This document shows, in pieces, positions 1-7,099 of a stretch of 9,477 nt of DNA (positions are counted from its first letter, which is position 1; every line of letters starts with the position of its first letter). The stretch spans positions 1 to 9,477 of the forward strand of contig QNXS01000095.1 of assembly GCA_003978865.1 (NCBI GenBank), read 5' to 3'. Source of the DNA: Archaeoglobus sp. GTDB taxonomy: Archaea; Halobacteriota; Archaeoglobi; Archaeoglobales; Archaeoglobaceae. The notes beneath the pieces are model-generated. The model ran no database searches and was not told the DNA's origin. It was given only the letters and a program-made list of their open reading frames with translations. A program made the position numbers and the translations under genes.

Positions 1-171
1 ACTGTTGAAACTGACTACATTGATGACCCGAACAGACCGGGAGCTGTTTTAGGTCCAAAAACAGTGCCGAAAAAAGTAAAAGAGCTGTTAAAAATGGGTT
101 ACAGTGAAGATTTTGTGATGAAAATATGTAAAGATAATATAGAGAAAATATATGATATAGATATGGATTAA
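1..171 (+). CDS. TatD-like metal-dependent hydrolase, C-terminal fragment
   Basis: An open frame enters from the left edge and ends with TAA at 169-171, giving the last 56 residues. It begins TVETDYIDDPNRPGAVLGPK, a segment I recognise from the archaeal TatD-related amidohydrolases (COG1099-type, TIM-barrel metal-dependent hydrolases). The ETD triplet is the C-terminal metal-binding acidic site of that fold, and the following Pro/Gly-rich loop is typical of the archaeal subgroup. The tail (KELLKMGYSEDFVMKIC) is a C-terminal helical segment. Substrate is unknown; family members are assumed to be nucleases or phosphoesterases. The N-terminal metal-binding HxH motif lies outside the window, so activity cannot be judged. 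Confidence 0.75.
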   Translation, partial: TVETDYIDDPNRPGAVLGPKTVPKKVKELLKMGYSEDFVMKICKDNIEKIYDIDMD

Positions 172-222
172 GTCTGGCTATACATTAAAATCTTAGGATT
201 ATTCACTCTGAGACTTTTTTTT
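171..222 (+). terminator. Possible terminator after the TatD-like gene
   Basis: Inverted arms AGTCT (171-175) and AGACT (211-215) lead straight into a run of eight T (215-222). The loop is long (35 nt), so the stem is weak; in archaea the T-run alone can terminate. It lies between the hydrolase stop and the promoter of the next gene. Confidence 0.4.
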
Positions 223-260
223 GTATCTCTTTATATACTCTCATAAGATCGTTATACTCA

Positions 261-278
261 TGCAGAAAGTTATAAATA
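261..278 (+). promoter_or_regulatory. Predicted BRE/TATA promoter of the universal stress protein gene
   Basis: The purine-rich CAGAAAG at 264-270 followed by TTATAAAT at 270-277 resembles an archaeal BRE plus TATA box. Using about 26-27 bp from TATA centre to transcript start puts +1 near 300, leaving a leader of about 30 nt that contains a Shine-Dalgarno. This gene is therefore probably not leaderless, unlike several others in the window. Confidence 0.55.
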
Positions 279-329
279 ATCTTATCATTATAATAATTCA
301 CAACGAGAAAAATTGGAGGTGTGTCAGTT

Positions 330-1181
330 GTGATAAGAAGGTTGTTGTTTCCTGTAGATTTTTCAATGGTTAGTGAACATGCAATGGGAAACTGTATTCC
401 AAAGTTTTTCAGCACAGGTGTTGCGGAGGAGCTCGTGCTAATTCATGTAGTAGATACAACTGCTTTACCGGATATAATGGATGAATATAGAAGAGAAGTT
501 AAAGAAAAACTCGAGAATGTCGCCAGCGAATTTAAAGATATGGGTATAAACGTTATTGATACGGTAGTCAGAATTGGAACTCCATCACTCGAGATAGCTC
601 GTGTAGCGGATGAGAAAAATGTTGATTTGATATACATGCCATCCAAAGGTGAAAACTTGCTGAGACACGCTATTATAGGTACTACTGCGTCCAACGTTGC
701 AAGAGTTGCAAGAAAACCTGTTCTATTCGTAAAGTATGAATGGGATAAGGCTAAGAGGAGCGTCAAGTGTTTTTGGGATGCAAGAAGGGTTTTTGATAGA
801 CCGTTAATAGCCCTTGGTCTTGGAACGTGCTCCGGACACATTATTGATACTGTAAAGTCTCTCTTCGAAGATTATGTAAGAGAAGCTACACTCTTTCACG
901 TTGTGGATTACGGTAAACATGATGAGTTAGAAAATAACGTTAAGAAAGCAACAGAACAGTTAGAGTGTTACTCAAAACAACTCAAATTTGTGTGTGATGT
1001 GGAAGTTGTTGCAGGGATAGCATCGGATGAGATAATACAGGAATCTGTAGTTAGAGGTTCAACACTAATTGTTCTTGGAAAGAAGAGCAGAAGTAGAATT
1101 AAAGAGCTTTTGATGGGAAGTACAGCCGAGTCTGTTGTACGAAATTCTGTTCTGCCAGTAATGCTCGTTCCGTGCCATTAA
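330..1181 (+). CDS. Tandem universal stress protein (two UspA domains)
   Basis: A 283-residue protein made of two UspA folds, roughly residues 1-137 and 155-283. It starts MIRRLLFPVDFS, the usual first strand and Asp-containing loop of Usp proteins. The ATP-binding motif G-2x-G-9x-G(S/T) is partly degenerate in both halves. In domain 1 the first Gly is Pro (P104-S-K-G107, then G117-T118). In domain 2 the second Gly is Ser (G250-K-K-S253, then G263-S264). Nucleotide binding is therefore uncertain. I chose GTG at 330 because GGAGGT at 315-320 lies 9 nt before it, whereas the in-frame GTG at 321 touches the Shine-Dalgarno. It is cytoplasmic with no membrane segment. Usp proteins generally respond to stress; the specific role here is unknown. 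It converges on tatC with a 10-bp gap. Confidence 0.85.
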   Translation: MIRRLLFPVDFSMVSEHAMGNCIPKFFSTGVAEELVLIHVVDTTALPDIMDEYRREVKEKLENVASEFKDMGINVIDTVVRIGTPSLEIARVADEKNVDLIYMPSKGENLLRHAIIGTTASNVARVARKPVLFVKYEWDKAKRSVKCFWDARRVFDRPLIALGLGTCSGHIIDTVKSLFEDYVREATLFHVVDYGKHDELENNVKKATEQLECYSKQLKFVCDVEVVAGIASDEIIQESVVRGSTLIVLGKKSRSRIKELLMGSTAESVVRNSVLPVMLVPCH

Positions 1182-1182
1182 A

Positions 1183-1203
1183 TTTTGTTTTTTAATTTTT
1201 GTT
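1183..1203 (+). terminator. T-rich terminator after the stress protein gene
   Basis: Immediately after the TAA at 1181 the plus strand reads TTTTGTTTTTTAATTTTTGTT, with no clear stem. Poly-T tracts are enough for archaeal termination. It overlaps the 3' end of the convergent tatC gene. Confidence 0.5.
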
Positions 1204-1941
1204 CTCTATCATTCTTTCTTTTTCCATGAGTTTTGCTACATGTATGCTTACTTCATACATAAAAATAACAGCTGCAAGCACGATTAGCTGACTAATACCA
1301 GTAAAGTCAAGTGTTACATTGGTAGCAAGCAAAAAAACAGCAATATAAACGATAATCCTTTTTTCTTTAAGCCATTTTGCATTTACCAATCCGAGTCTTG
1401 CTGCTACGGCTGAAAGAGCCGGAATCTGGAAAGCTAAACCAAAAACAAGTGCAACTTTGAAAACACCGTAAAGAGTTTTTTTTACTGAAAGAAATGGTTT
1501 CGCTCCTAAATACCCTCTGACAAAAAGCCCGTATACTCTTGGCAAAATTATAAAAAGCGCCAAAGAAACTCCTACGAGAAATAAAACATAGGAAAAAGGA
1601 AGAAAAATTCTAAGAAATTTTCTTTCATGTTCGTATAGTCCCGGTTTGGCAAAGAGATAGATCTCATAAATTATATACGGATATAACACAACAAAAGCCA
1701 CAGCAAGTGAAATTGCCAACCTTGCCATAATCCATTCAGTTGGTGAAAAGGCAACCATTGCTATATCAGTATGAAACAGGTGTTTCCACAACATCCCTAT
1801 AAGTTTGTCTGAGAAGTTGAATACAACTACAAGCCCCGCAACAAGTGCAATTACTATCCTCACAAGCCTGCTTCTAAGTTCTGCTATGTGTTCCGTTAGC
1901 TCCATATCCACGTCATCTGGAGGTCCAAACTTCCCATCCAC
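1192..1941 (-). CDS. tatC: Sec-independent (twin-arginine) translocase subunit TatC
   Basis: About 249 residues with six hydrophobic helices near 27-43, 70-94, 111-133, 158-180, 195-209 and 215-234, the TatC topology. Family marks visible are the N-terminal ELTEHIAELRSRL, the SPTEW loop before helix 2 (Glu about 69), and KPGLYEHERK after helix 2 (about 99-108). FQIP in helix 4 also fits. TatC recognises twin-arginine signal peptides and with TatA moves folded proteins across the cytoplasmic membrane. No TatA gene is in the window. The start is uncertain: GTG at 1941 is about 26 bp from the centre of a predicted TATA box, implying a leaderless message. GTG at 1947 and ATG at 1905 (residue 13, no clear Shine-Dalgarno) are alternatives. 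The gene diverges from thrS. Confidence 0.92.
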   Translation of the reverse strand: MDGKFGPPDDVDMELTEHIAELRSRLVRIVIALVAGLVVVFNFSDKLIGMLWKHLFHTDIAMVAFSPTEWIMARLAISLAVAFVVLYPYIIYEIYLFAKPGLYEHERKFLRIFLPFSYVLFLVGVSLALFIILPRVYGLFVRGYLGAKPFLSVKKTLYGVFKVALVFGLAFQIPALSAVAARLGLVNAKWLKEKRIIVYIAVFLLATNVTLDFTGISQLIVLAAVIFMYEVSIHVAKLMEKERMIENKN

Positions 1942-1953
1942 AAGCACTAAGTG

Positions 1954-1980
1954 GTTTCAGGAAACTTAATTCTTTTCTGC
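1954..1980 (-). promoter_or_regulatory. Predicted tatC promoter with overlapping inverted repeat
   Basis: Read on the minus strand, AGAAAAG is followed by AATTAAGT (about 1971-1964), a BRE/TATA-like pair about 26 bp before GTG 1941. The inverted repeat GTTTC-AG-GAAAC (1954-1965) overlaps its start-proximal edge and could bind a repressor, though 5-bp arms can arise by chance. Confidence 0.4.
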
Positions 1981-1995
1981 TTTTTACCATCAACA

Positions 1996-2010
1996 GGTAA
2001 AATTTAAGTA
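1996..2010 (+). promoter_or_regulatory. Predicted thrS promoter (leaderless)
   Basis: GGTAAAA (1996-2002) then TTTAAGTA (2003-2010) resembles BRE plus TATA. The box centre is about 27 bp before ATG 2034, so the transcript would start at or within 2 nt of the start codon. The bases before the ATG (CCAGCCTC) contain no Shine-Dalgarno, which agrees with leaderless initiation. Confidence 0.55.
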
Positions 2011-2033
2011 ACCTCTTCTCGCCAACCAGCCTC

Positions 2034-3908
2034 ATGAAGCTTTTACTGATTCATGCTAATTATATGGAGTACGAAGTGAAAAAAGCAACAAAAATTGCTG
2101 AAAAAATAGATGAAGATCAAAAATCGAAATCGATCGAAGAGCCTCTCGTAGTTTTTACAGCGGTTGAAAAGGGCGATGATGAGGATGTTGTAGATAAAGC
2201 CGTCAAAGAAATTAGAGATACTGCTGAAAAAGTTGGAGCTAAAAGAGTTGTAATTTATCCCTACGCACATCTCTCCTCGAATCTCTCTTCACCAGACTTA
2301 GCTGTAAAGTTGCTTAAATTAATGGAAGCCAAGCTATTAGATTTTGAAGTTTACAGAGCACCATTTGGCTGGTACAAAGCATTCAGGATATCTTGCAAAG
2401 GTCACCCCCTCAGTGAGTTATCGAGAGAAATTAAATCCGACAAAGAATCTGCTAAGGAAGATAAAGAGCTAACTCAGGCTTTGAAAGACGAAGAAAAAGT
2501 GAAAAGCTTCTGGTATATACTACATGCAGGAAAACTATATAACATAAATGAGTTTGACTTTTCAGAATATCCTAAGTTGAAGAAATTTGCCGATTATGAG
2601 ATGTCAAAAAGGAGAGCCGTTGATAGAACTCCACCACACGTTGAGTTGATGAGAAGATTGCAAATAGCAGATTACGAAGATGCAAGTGATAGCGGACACA
2701 TGCGGTACTATCCAAAGGGTAGGCTTATTAAGTCGTTGCTTGAGGATTTTGTTACAAGAAAATGTATCGAATACGGTGCAATGGAGGTTGAAACACCAAT
2801 AATGTACAGCAGAGAACACCCTACATTAAGGAGATACCTTGAAAGATTTCCAGCAAGGCAGTACATAATTAAGGGAGACAAGAGAGAGTTTTTCCTTAGA
2901 TTTGCAGCATGTTTTGGTCAGTTTCTTATGTGCAGTGATGCTGTTATAACCTACAAAAATCTCCCGCTCAAGATATACGAGCTAACAAGATACTCTTTTA
3001 GAAAAGAGCAGAGGGGGGAACTTGTTGGTTTGAGGAGATTGAGAGCATTTACAATGCCCGATATGCACACTTTAACTAAGGATATGGAACAAGCAAAGAA
3101 CGAGTTCATAAACCAGTACAGACTTAGTGTGGAAACGTTGAGAGCCATAGGGCTAAATCCCGAAGACTACGAAGTAGCAATAAGGATCACAAGAGATTTT
3201 TATGAGGAAAATAGAGAATTTATAAATTCAATTTCAAATATACTTGGAAAGCCAATTCTAATAGAGATGTGGGACAGAAGGTTCTTCTACTTTGTCCTGA
3301 AGTTCGAATTTAACTTTGTTGATGCACTTGACAAAGCTTCTGCACTATCCACAGTTCAGATAGATGTTGAGAACGCCGAGAGGTACGATATAAGCTACGT
3401 GGGAGAAGACGGAAAAAAGAGAAGACCTTACATTCTTCACTGTTCTGCGAGTGGTGCAATAGAAAGATGCATTTATGCTCTGCTTGAGAAAGCCCATATA
3501 GACATGGAAAACGGAAAACTTCCAATGCTACCAGTTTGGCTCTCCCCAGTTCAAGTTAGAATAATACCCGTATCTGAAAAGTTTCTCGGTTATGCTGTAA
3601 ACATCGCAGAGAGAATGAATGCTTCCTTAATTCGAGTAGATGTTGATGATAGAGATGAAACACTTGGCAAAAAAATAAGAGACGCTTCTACTGAGTGGAT
3701 TCCATACATTGCGGTTGTTGGTGAAAAGGAGGTTGAGAAAAGAAAACTTGCGGTTACAATTAGGTCTGAATCCACCCTTAAAAGTCAGAAGAAAACAGAA
3801 ATGAGTGTTGAAGAGTTGATAGAGAGAATAAGGGTAGAGTGTGGAAATATGCCTTTCAAACCCCTGCCTTTACCCTTAAAACTCTCTGAAAGACCGTCTT
3901 TTAGATAG
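2034..3908 (+). CDS. thrS: Threonyl-tRNA synthetase, archaeal type
   Basis: A 624-residue class II synthetase that charges tRNA-Thr. Residues 1 to about 145 form the archaeal editing domain (start MKLLLIHANYMEYEV), related to D-aminoacyl-tRNA deacylases, which removes mischarged serine. The catalytic core spans about 200-495. Motif 1 lies around EVETPIMY (251-258). Motif 2 is YSFRKEQRGELVGLRRLRAF (320-339), with R323 the likely ATP-contacting Arg. Motif 3 is GAIERC (474-479) with R478. By family analogy the zinc ligands are C293 (AACFGQF), H345 (MPDMHT) and H469 (ILHCS); all three are present. The anticodon-binding domain is about 497-605 (LPVWLSPVQVRIIPV onward). Nothing key is missing. A leaderless ATG is favoured. 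The EMC6-like gene follows after 12 bp, probably in the same transcript. Confidence 0.97.
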   Translation: MKLLLIHANYMEYEVKKATKIAEKIDEDQKSKSIEEPLVVFTAVEKGDDEDVVDKAVKEIRDTAEKVGAKRVVIYPYAHLSSNLSSPDLAVKLLKLMEAKLLDFEVYRAPFGWYKAFRISCKGHPLSELSREIKSDKESAKEDKELTQALKDEEKVKSFWYILHAGKLYNINEFDFSEYPKLKKFADYEMSKRRAVDRTPPHVELMRRLQIADYEDASDSGHMRYYPKGRLIKSLLEDFVTRKCIEYGAMEVETPIMYSREHPTLRRYLERFPARQYIIKGDKREFFLRFAACFGQFLMCSDAVITYKNLPLKIYELTRYSFRKEQRGELVGLRRLRAFTMPDMHTLTKDMEQAKNEFINQYRLSVETLRAIGLNPEDYEVAIRITRDFYEENREFINSISNILGKPILIEMWDRRFFYFVLKFEFNFVDALDKASALSTVQIDVENAERYDISYVGEDGKKRRPYILHCSASGAIERCIYALLEKAHIDMENGKLPMLPVWLSPVQVRIIPVSEKFLGYAVNIAERMNASLIRVDVDDRDETLGKKIRDASTEWIPYIAVVGEKEVEKRKLAVTIRSESTLKSQKKTEMSVEELIERIRVECGNMPFKPLPLPLKLSERPSFR

Positions 3909-3920
3909 GGGGGAAGTAAA

Positions 3921-4178
3921 ATGAACGAAGATGTTTTAAAAGTTTTAGTGCCATTTTTGCTTGGATGCGTGGCTGGAGTTGTATCTTACTTTGTAGCATT
4001 TGGAAACGTGAAAAGGGACCCGATTGGGATAATAGTCCTCGTGATATTTATATATATGAATAAATTTCTGCTACCGAAAGTTGGTGTGAAGAGTGTTGAA
4101 ACCAAAGACTGGTTAACAATATCAGCAATGGCTCTTGGCAGTTGGTACATGGTATGGACATTTCTCATGAATATATAA
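3921..4178 (+). CDS. EMC6-like small membrane protein
   Basis: An 85-residue protein with three predicted helices near 7-27, 36-52 and 64-82, and almost no soluble part. The pattern DPIGIIVLVIFIYMNKFLLPK (about 33-53), then KDW (62-64) and SWYMVWTFLMN (74-84), matches archaeal proteins I recall being named EMC6-like, relatives of a subunit of the eukaryotic ER membrane protein insertion complex. A role in membrane protein insertion or assembly is inferred from that relationship only. It lies 12 bp after the thrS stop, with a G-rich Shine-Dalgarno (GGGGGAAG, about 3909-3915) before ATG 3921, so co-transcription with thrS is likely. Alternative: an uncharacterised archaeal membrane protein without insertase function. 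Confidence 0.75.
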   Translation: MNEDVLKVLVPFLLGCVAGVVSYFVAFGNVKRDPIGIIVLVIFIYMNKFLLPKVGVKSVETKDWLTISAMALGSWYMVWTFLMNI

Positions 4179-4262
4179 TTTCTTATTCATATTTTCTTTA
4201 GTTTAAAATTTTAAATTTTGAAATATTAATATTAGATACTAAATATATAATTTTAGATTTAG
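4179..4262. terminator. AT-rich convergent spacer with probable termination signals
   Basis: This 84-bp stretch separates convergent genes and is nearly all A and T. It includes T-rich tracts (about 4187-4203) and self-complementary segments such as AAATTTT and AATATTAATATT. It probably ends transcripts from one or both sides. I see no gene or RNA in it. Confidence 0.4.
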
Positions 4263-5426
4263 CTAAATTACAAGCCTTCCCGTGGCAACTTCCATGCATT
4301 CCTTCAAACTACCAAAAAATGCCTTAACTCCTCTCAATTTTGGTAGATACGTCAAGGCTTTACCGGAATCCACCATTACCTTGCTGAACCTTTCAGTTGC
4401 AGGAGAAACAACCATACACGTATCGCAGAAGACCTTTCCTCCTGCTTTCTCTATCTTTTCCACAGCAAGCTTAACTGTACTATTTGTTAAGTTTCTTCTA
4501 CATGTAAATACCCATACAGGTATTACAAATTTATATCTTGCAAATTCGGCTATTTTCAGTATCTCCATACTACTGGCATGTGGACAGCCAATTGCTACAA
4601 TATCAGGAACTTCTGTAGGAAAGTTTTCTTCTCTTGCTTCTCTCAGTTCTTCTCTACCTATGGCAACTCTTTCTTCTGGCTTGCTGTAGACGTTCCATTC
4701 TGGAGTTTGATTTTCTACGTGAAACATTGTTTTTCCCCCGGTCGCCGCCATAGCCGCTCCCATAGCCTTCATTTCACTTTCTTCAAGCTTTTTTTTAGAG
4801 ACTATATACGGGAGATTGCACTCAAGCCTTCCAATTTCACAGCCTGCAATTGCAGCGTCTCCCTCTGAAAGATCTATCTTTACTCTAATATCCGGAACCC
4901 TATTTTCTTTCAGATGCATTCCGTATTCCGGTGTAAGACCAGTTACCGCTGAGGCTATTGCAGTAATACCACTTTCTCTGTTCGTTCTTGCACCAAGAAT
5001 TGAGTTTGCGTACACAACAGCATTGCTTTCAGCCCAAGCCAAAGTATCTCCATAGCCAACTTCATTAAAGTAGTAGGGTGTACAACACATTTCAAGTCTT
5101 GCACCCATTTTCTTTAAAGCTCTCAGTATTCTCAACTGCTTGTGATAGAACTCCTCATCGATATTCATTTCTTTCCATCTACGCAAATCCATTCCAGCCG
5201 GATTTACAGTTGCGCTAATTCTGAACTTTACAATCTTGCTGAGGTTCTCAATCCACTCCAGTCCGGCTTCACCTATATTTTGATATGAGATTCCTGAGAT
5301 GTGTACAGAGTGCACTTTCACCATTCTCTTAGCATCGAAGACTCTCCCCACAGATAAAAGAAGTTTCATGCATACATCGCATCCCGGTTTGTTCAGGAGT
5401 TCTTCCTCCTCTCTTGTCAGATACAT
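4263..5426 (-). CDS. Aconitase X catalytic (large) subunit, probable phosphomevalonate dehydratase large subunit
   Basis: 387 residues of the aconitase X (DUF521) family. In archaea this protein, with a small swivel subunit, dehydrates (R)-5-phosphomevalonate to trans-anhydromevalonate 5-phosphate. Family marks seen include CCTPYY (114-119), AWAESNAVVYANS (130-142), LGARTNRESG (144-153), GCPHAS (280-285) and CDTCMVV (334-340). The likely Fe-S cluster cysteines are C115, C281 and C337. ATG 5426 overlaps the end of the upstream decarboxylase by 10 bp, and GAGGG sits 7 nt before it, indicating translation within one operon. The small subunit (DUF126) is not encoded in the window and must be elsewhere. 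Other aconitase X enzymes act on hydroxyproline, but the UbiD-like partner argues for the mevalonate role. Confidence 0.9.
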   Translation of the reverse strand: MYLTREEEELLNKPGCDVCMKLLLSVGRVFDAKRMVKVHSVHISGISYQNIGEAGLEWIENLSKIVKFRISATVNPAGMDLRRWKEMNIDEEFYHKQLRILRALKKMGARLEMCCTPYYFNEVGYGDTLAWAESNAVVYANSILGARTNRESGITAIASAVTGLTPEYGMHLKENRVPDIRVKIDLSEGDAAIAGCEIGRLECNLPYIVSKKKLEESEMKAMGAAMAATGGKTMFHVENQTPEWNVYSKPEERVAIGREELREAREENFPTEVPDIVAIGCPHASSMEILKIAEFARYKFVIPVWVFTCRRNLTNSTVKLAVEKIEKAGGKVFCDTCMVVSPATERFSKVMVDSGKALTYLPKLRGVKAFFGSLKECMEVATGRLVI

Positions 5427-6670
5427 GACACAACCCTCTCAAAATCATCCTTTCTACTAATGTCCTTTGTTGCATCAAAACCGACCTTGGTCGTTGTGCC
5501 TCCAATTGAGGAAGGGTCTAAAGAGCTACCTCTCGCACCCTTAATAATTACAATATCCCTGTCTCCCTGAAGTCTTGTAGCTATAGCATATTCAACTTCA
5601 AGGGGGTTAAATATATCTATATCATCATCTACAACGACTACATGCTTTAAACTGTGGTGAGCTGCAAAAGCGGCCATTATTGCATTTTTCCCGTCACCCT
5701 CACTGTGCTTTTCTATTTGAACGAAAGCATGAAAGTATCGCAAACCTCCTTCACTCATTACTACGTTTTTAGCCTTACATACATTTGAAACACTTTTATA
5801 TATAAGCGGCTCGTAGGGTATCCCCATCAGAACTTGATGTTCAGAACTTGCGGGAGTTATAGAATAGTATATAGGGTCATCAACACTCCACACTTCATCT
5901 ATTTCTATAACCGGTTGTTCTCTTATCGAGTCATAAGTTCCAGTTAAATCAACGAAAGGCCCTTCCTCAGCAAGATCAGCTGTAATTCTGCCAAACAGAA
6001 CGATTTCTGCGGGAGGTATTAATAACTTTTCATCGTACCATGCTCTGTAAAGCCTGAGATTTCTTAACAGTGCTTTGGCATAGTGGAATTCCATACCTTC
6101 AGGTACTCTGGTTGCGGAGGCAAATAAAACAAGAGGGTGTACCCCTATAGCTACAGCAATTTTTAGATCTCTTCCGCTTCTTACAGCTTTCTCCCATAAA
6201 AGATAAGTGTGTCTTGGTTTAACCAATCTTGCAACAAGTCTTCTTTTGTCAATTAGCATCATCCTATGTATGCATGCGTTGCAGTGCTCGTTAAATGGAG
6301 CGATTACAACTCCAGCAGTTATATATCTACCGCCATCTTTCGGGTAGTATTTTAAAATCGGTAACTCTTCAAGCGTAATTTTTCTCTCCCTGAATCCAAC
6401 TTCCTCCAACTTACCAAAATCAAGTATGTCTAAATCTTTAACCATTTTTACAGATGCAAGATAGGGAGTTAAATTTTCCCTACTAACACCAAGATACCTA
6501 CAAAGTCTATCTCTTGTAGAAATAAAATTTTTTGCAACTCTCTTTCCCTCAACATTCAAAATTAAGGGTGTTCTCTCATAGCCACACTCTTTTATAAACC
6601 GAACTACTTCATCGTGCCTTAGCTCATCTTCTACAACAACGACATCCTTGGGAATTACTTTGGATATCAT
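5417..6670 (-). CDS. UbiD-family decarboxylase, probable anhydromevalonate phosphate decarboxylase
   Basis: 417 residues of the prenylated-FMN-dependent UbiD family. Pairing with aconitase X suggests it decarboxylates trans-anhydromevalonate 5-phosphate to isopentenyl phosphate. By comparison with fungal Fdc1 from memory, counting from the ATG, N131, H154 and E194 match the metal and cofactor ligands. R136 (in CIHRMM), E236 and D241 (in EGPFVD) match the catalytic Arg-acid set. An unusual CNAC (130-133) sits in the cofactor loop where relatives usually have Ser before the I-x-R. Start: ATG 6670 is about 27 bp from a BRE/TATA-like element, so leaderless. TTG 6694 directly after a stop codon would add 8 residues, and neither has a good Shine-Dalgarno. 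No UbiX cofactor gene is in the window. Confidence 0.88.
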   Translation of the reverse strand: MISKVIPKDVVVVEDELRHDEVVRFIKECGYERTPLILNVEGKRVAKNFISTRDRLCRYLGVSRENLTPYLASVKMVKDLDILDFGKLEEVGFRERKITLEELPILKYYPKDGGRYITAGVVIAPFNEHCNACIHRMMLIDKRRLVARLVKPRHTYLLWEKAVRSGRDLKIAVAIGVHPLVLFASATRVPEGMEFHYAKALLRNLRLYRAWYDEKLLIPPAEIVLFGRITADLAEEGPFVDLTGTYDSIREQPVIEIDEVWSVDDPIYYSITPASSEHQVLMGIPYEPLIYKSVSNVCKAKNVVMSEGGLRYFHAFVQIEKHSEGDGKNAIMAAFAAHHSLKHVVVVDDDIDIFNPLEVEYAIATRLQGDRDIVIIKGARGSSLDPSSIGGTTTKVGFDATKDISRKDDFERVVSCI

Positions 6671-6693
6671 ACAACGTGCTATACTACCTGCCA

Positions 6694-6712
6694 ATTATGA
6701 TTTTCTTTTTGT
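6694..6712 (-). promoter_or_regulatory. Predicted promoter of the UbiD-like/aconitase X operon
   Basis: On the minus strand, AAAAAGAAA (about 6711-6703) is followed by ATCATAAT (6701-6694). The centre lies about 27 bp before ATG 6670. It falls in the gap after the regulator gene, so the enzyme pair could be transcribed separately from the regulator. Confidence 0.45.
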
Positions 6713-6736
6713 CCATTTTGCTGTCCACTTGCAAAG

Positions 6737-7060
6737 CTATCTATAGTACACGACTTTTCTACCAACCCTCTTCTTTTTCAGGAATCCCAATCTTACAAGA
6801 GAACTGAGGTAATGACTCTCCATAGGTCTACTCCTCCCAGTGATTTTTGACACGTCCTCTGCTGTCCCTTCTCCTATTTTTATCATTGCCATCGCAGTTA
6901 TTCTTAAGTTATCGGGTAGCTCAAGAAGTTTAAAAGGATCGGATATTTCCTTCATCTTATCATTTTTCTGGATGTTGCTCTCGATGTTTTCAAGCCTCTT
7001 CTCAATCCTTAGAAGAGCATCTTTTATGCTTCTTAGTATTTCGATCTCACACTCGTTCAT
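6737..7060 (-). CDS. Winged-helix transcriptional regulator with N-terminal coiled coil
   Basis: 107 residues counted from ATG 7060. The first 40 or so (ECEIEILRSIKDALLRIEKR and following) have a heptad pattern and probably form a dimerising coiled coil. Residues about 42-107 form a winged helix-turn-helix. LPDNLRITAMAMIKIGEGTA leads to helices AEDVSKITGRS and MESHYLSSLVRLGFL, then the basic wing KKKRVGRKVVYYR. This composition is common in small archaeal regulators of the ArsR/MarR type; the ligand is unknown. The gene lies 66 bp upstream of the UbiD-like decarboxylase on the same strand and diverges from the rpl1 operon, so it could regulate either or itself. The start is ambiguous: GTG 7078 would add six residues, but it lies too close to the predicted TATA box. 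Confidence 0.8.
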   Translation of the reverse strand: MNECEIEILRSIKDALLRIEKRLENIESNIQKNDKMKEISDPFKLLELPDNLRITAMAMIKIGEGTAEDVSKITGRSRPMESHYLSSLVRLGFLKKKRVGRKVVYYR

Positions 7061-7083
7061 CGGTTTTATTTGCCTCACACTAC

Positions 7084-7099
7084 ATAAATAATTTATCAG
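7084..7099 (-). promoter_or_regulatory. Predicted promoter of the winged-helix regulator gene
   Basis: On the minus strand CTGATAAA precedes TTATTTAT (7091-7084). The box centre is about 27 bp before ATG 7060, giving a leaderless transcript. This spacing is what favours ATG 7060 over GTG 7078. Confidence 0.45.

Noticed and set aside
203..415. 70-residue minus-strand frame before the stress protein gene.
   Set aside because: It runs over the predicted promoter and start of the plus-strand gene, and its sequence shows no recognisable domain.
4204..4260. AT-rich palindromes in the convergent spacer as a possible replication origin or attachment site.
   Set aside because: There is no ORB-like repeat, nearby cdc6/orc1 gene, integrase or tRNA end; simple AT composition and termination explain it.
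4282..5055. Three plus-strand open frames (135, 96 and 79 residues) opposite the aconitase X gene.
   Set aside because: They are Ser/Phe/Leu-rich shadows of a well-supported family gene, with no promoter or ribosome binding site.
6684..6716. Ten-codon ORF MDKKKIIIGR on the minus strand between the regulator and the UbiD-like gene.
   Set aside because: It overlaps the predicted promoter of the decarboxylase and has no Shine-Dalgarno. It resembles no gene start I can support, and its A-rich codons are explained by the BRE-like tract.
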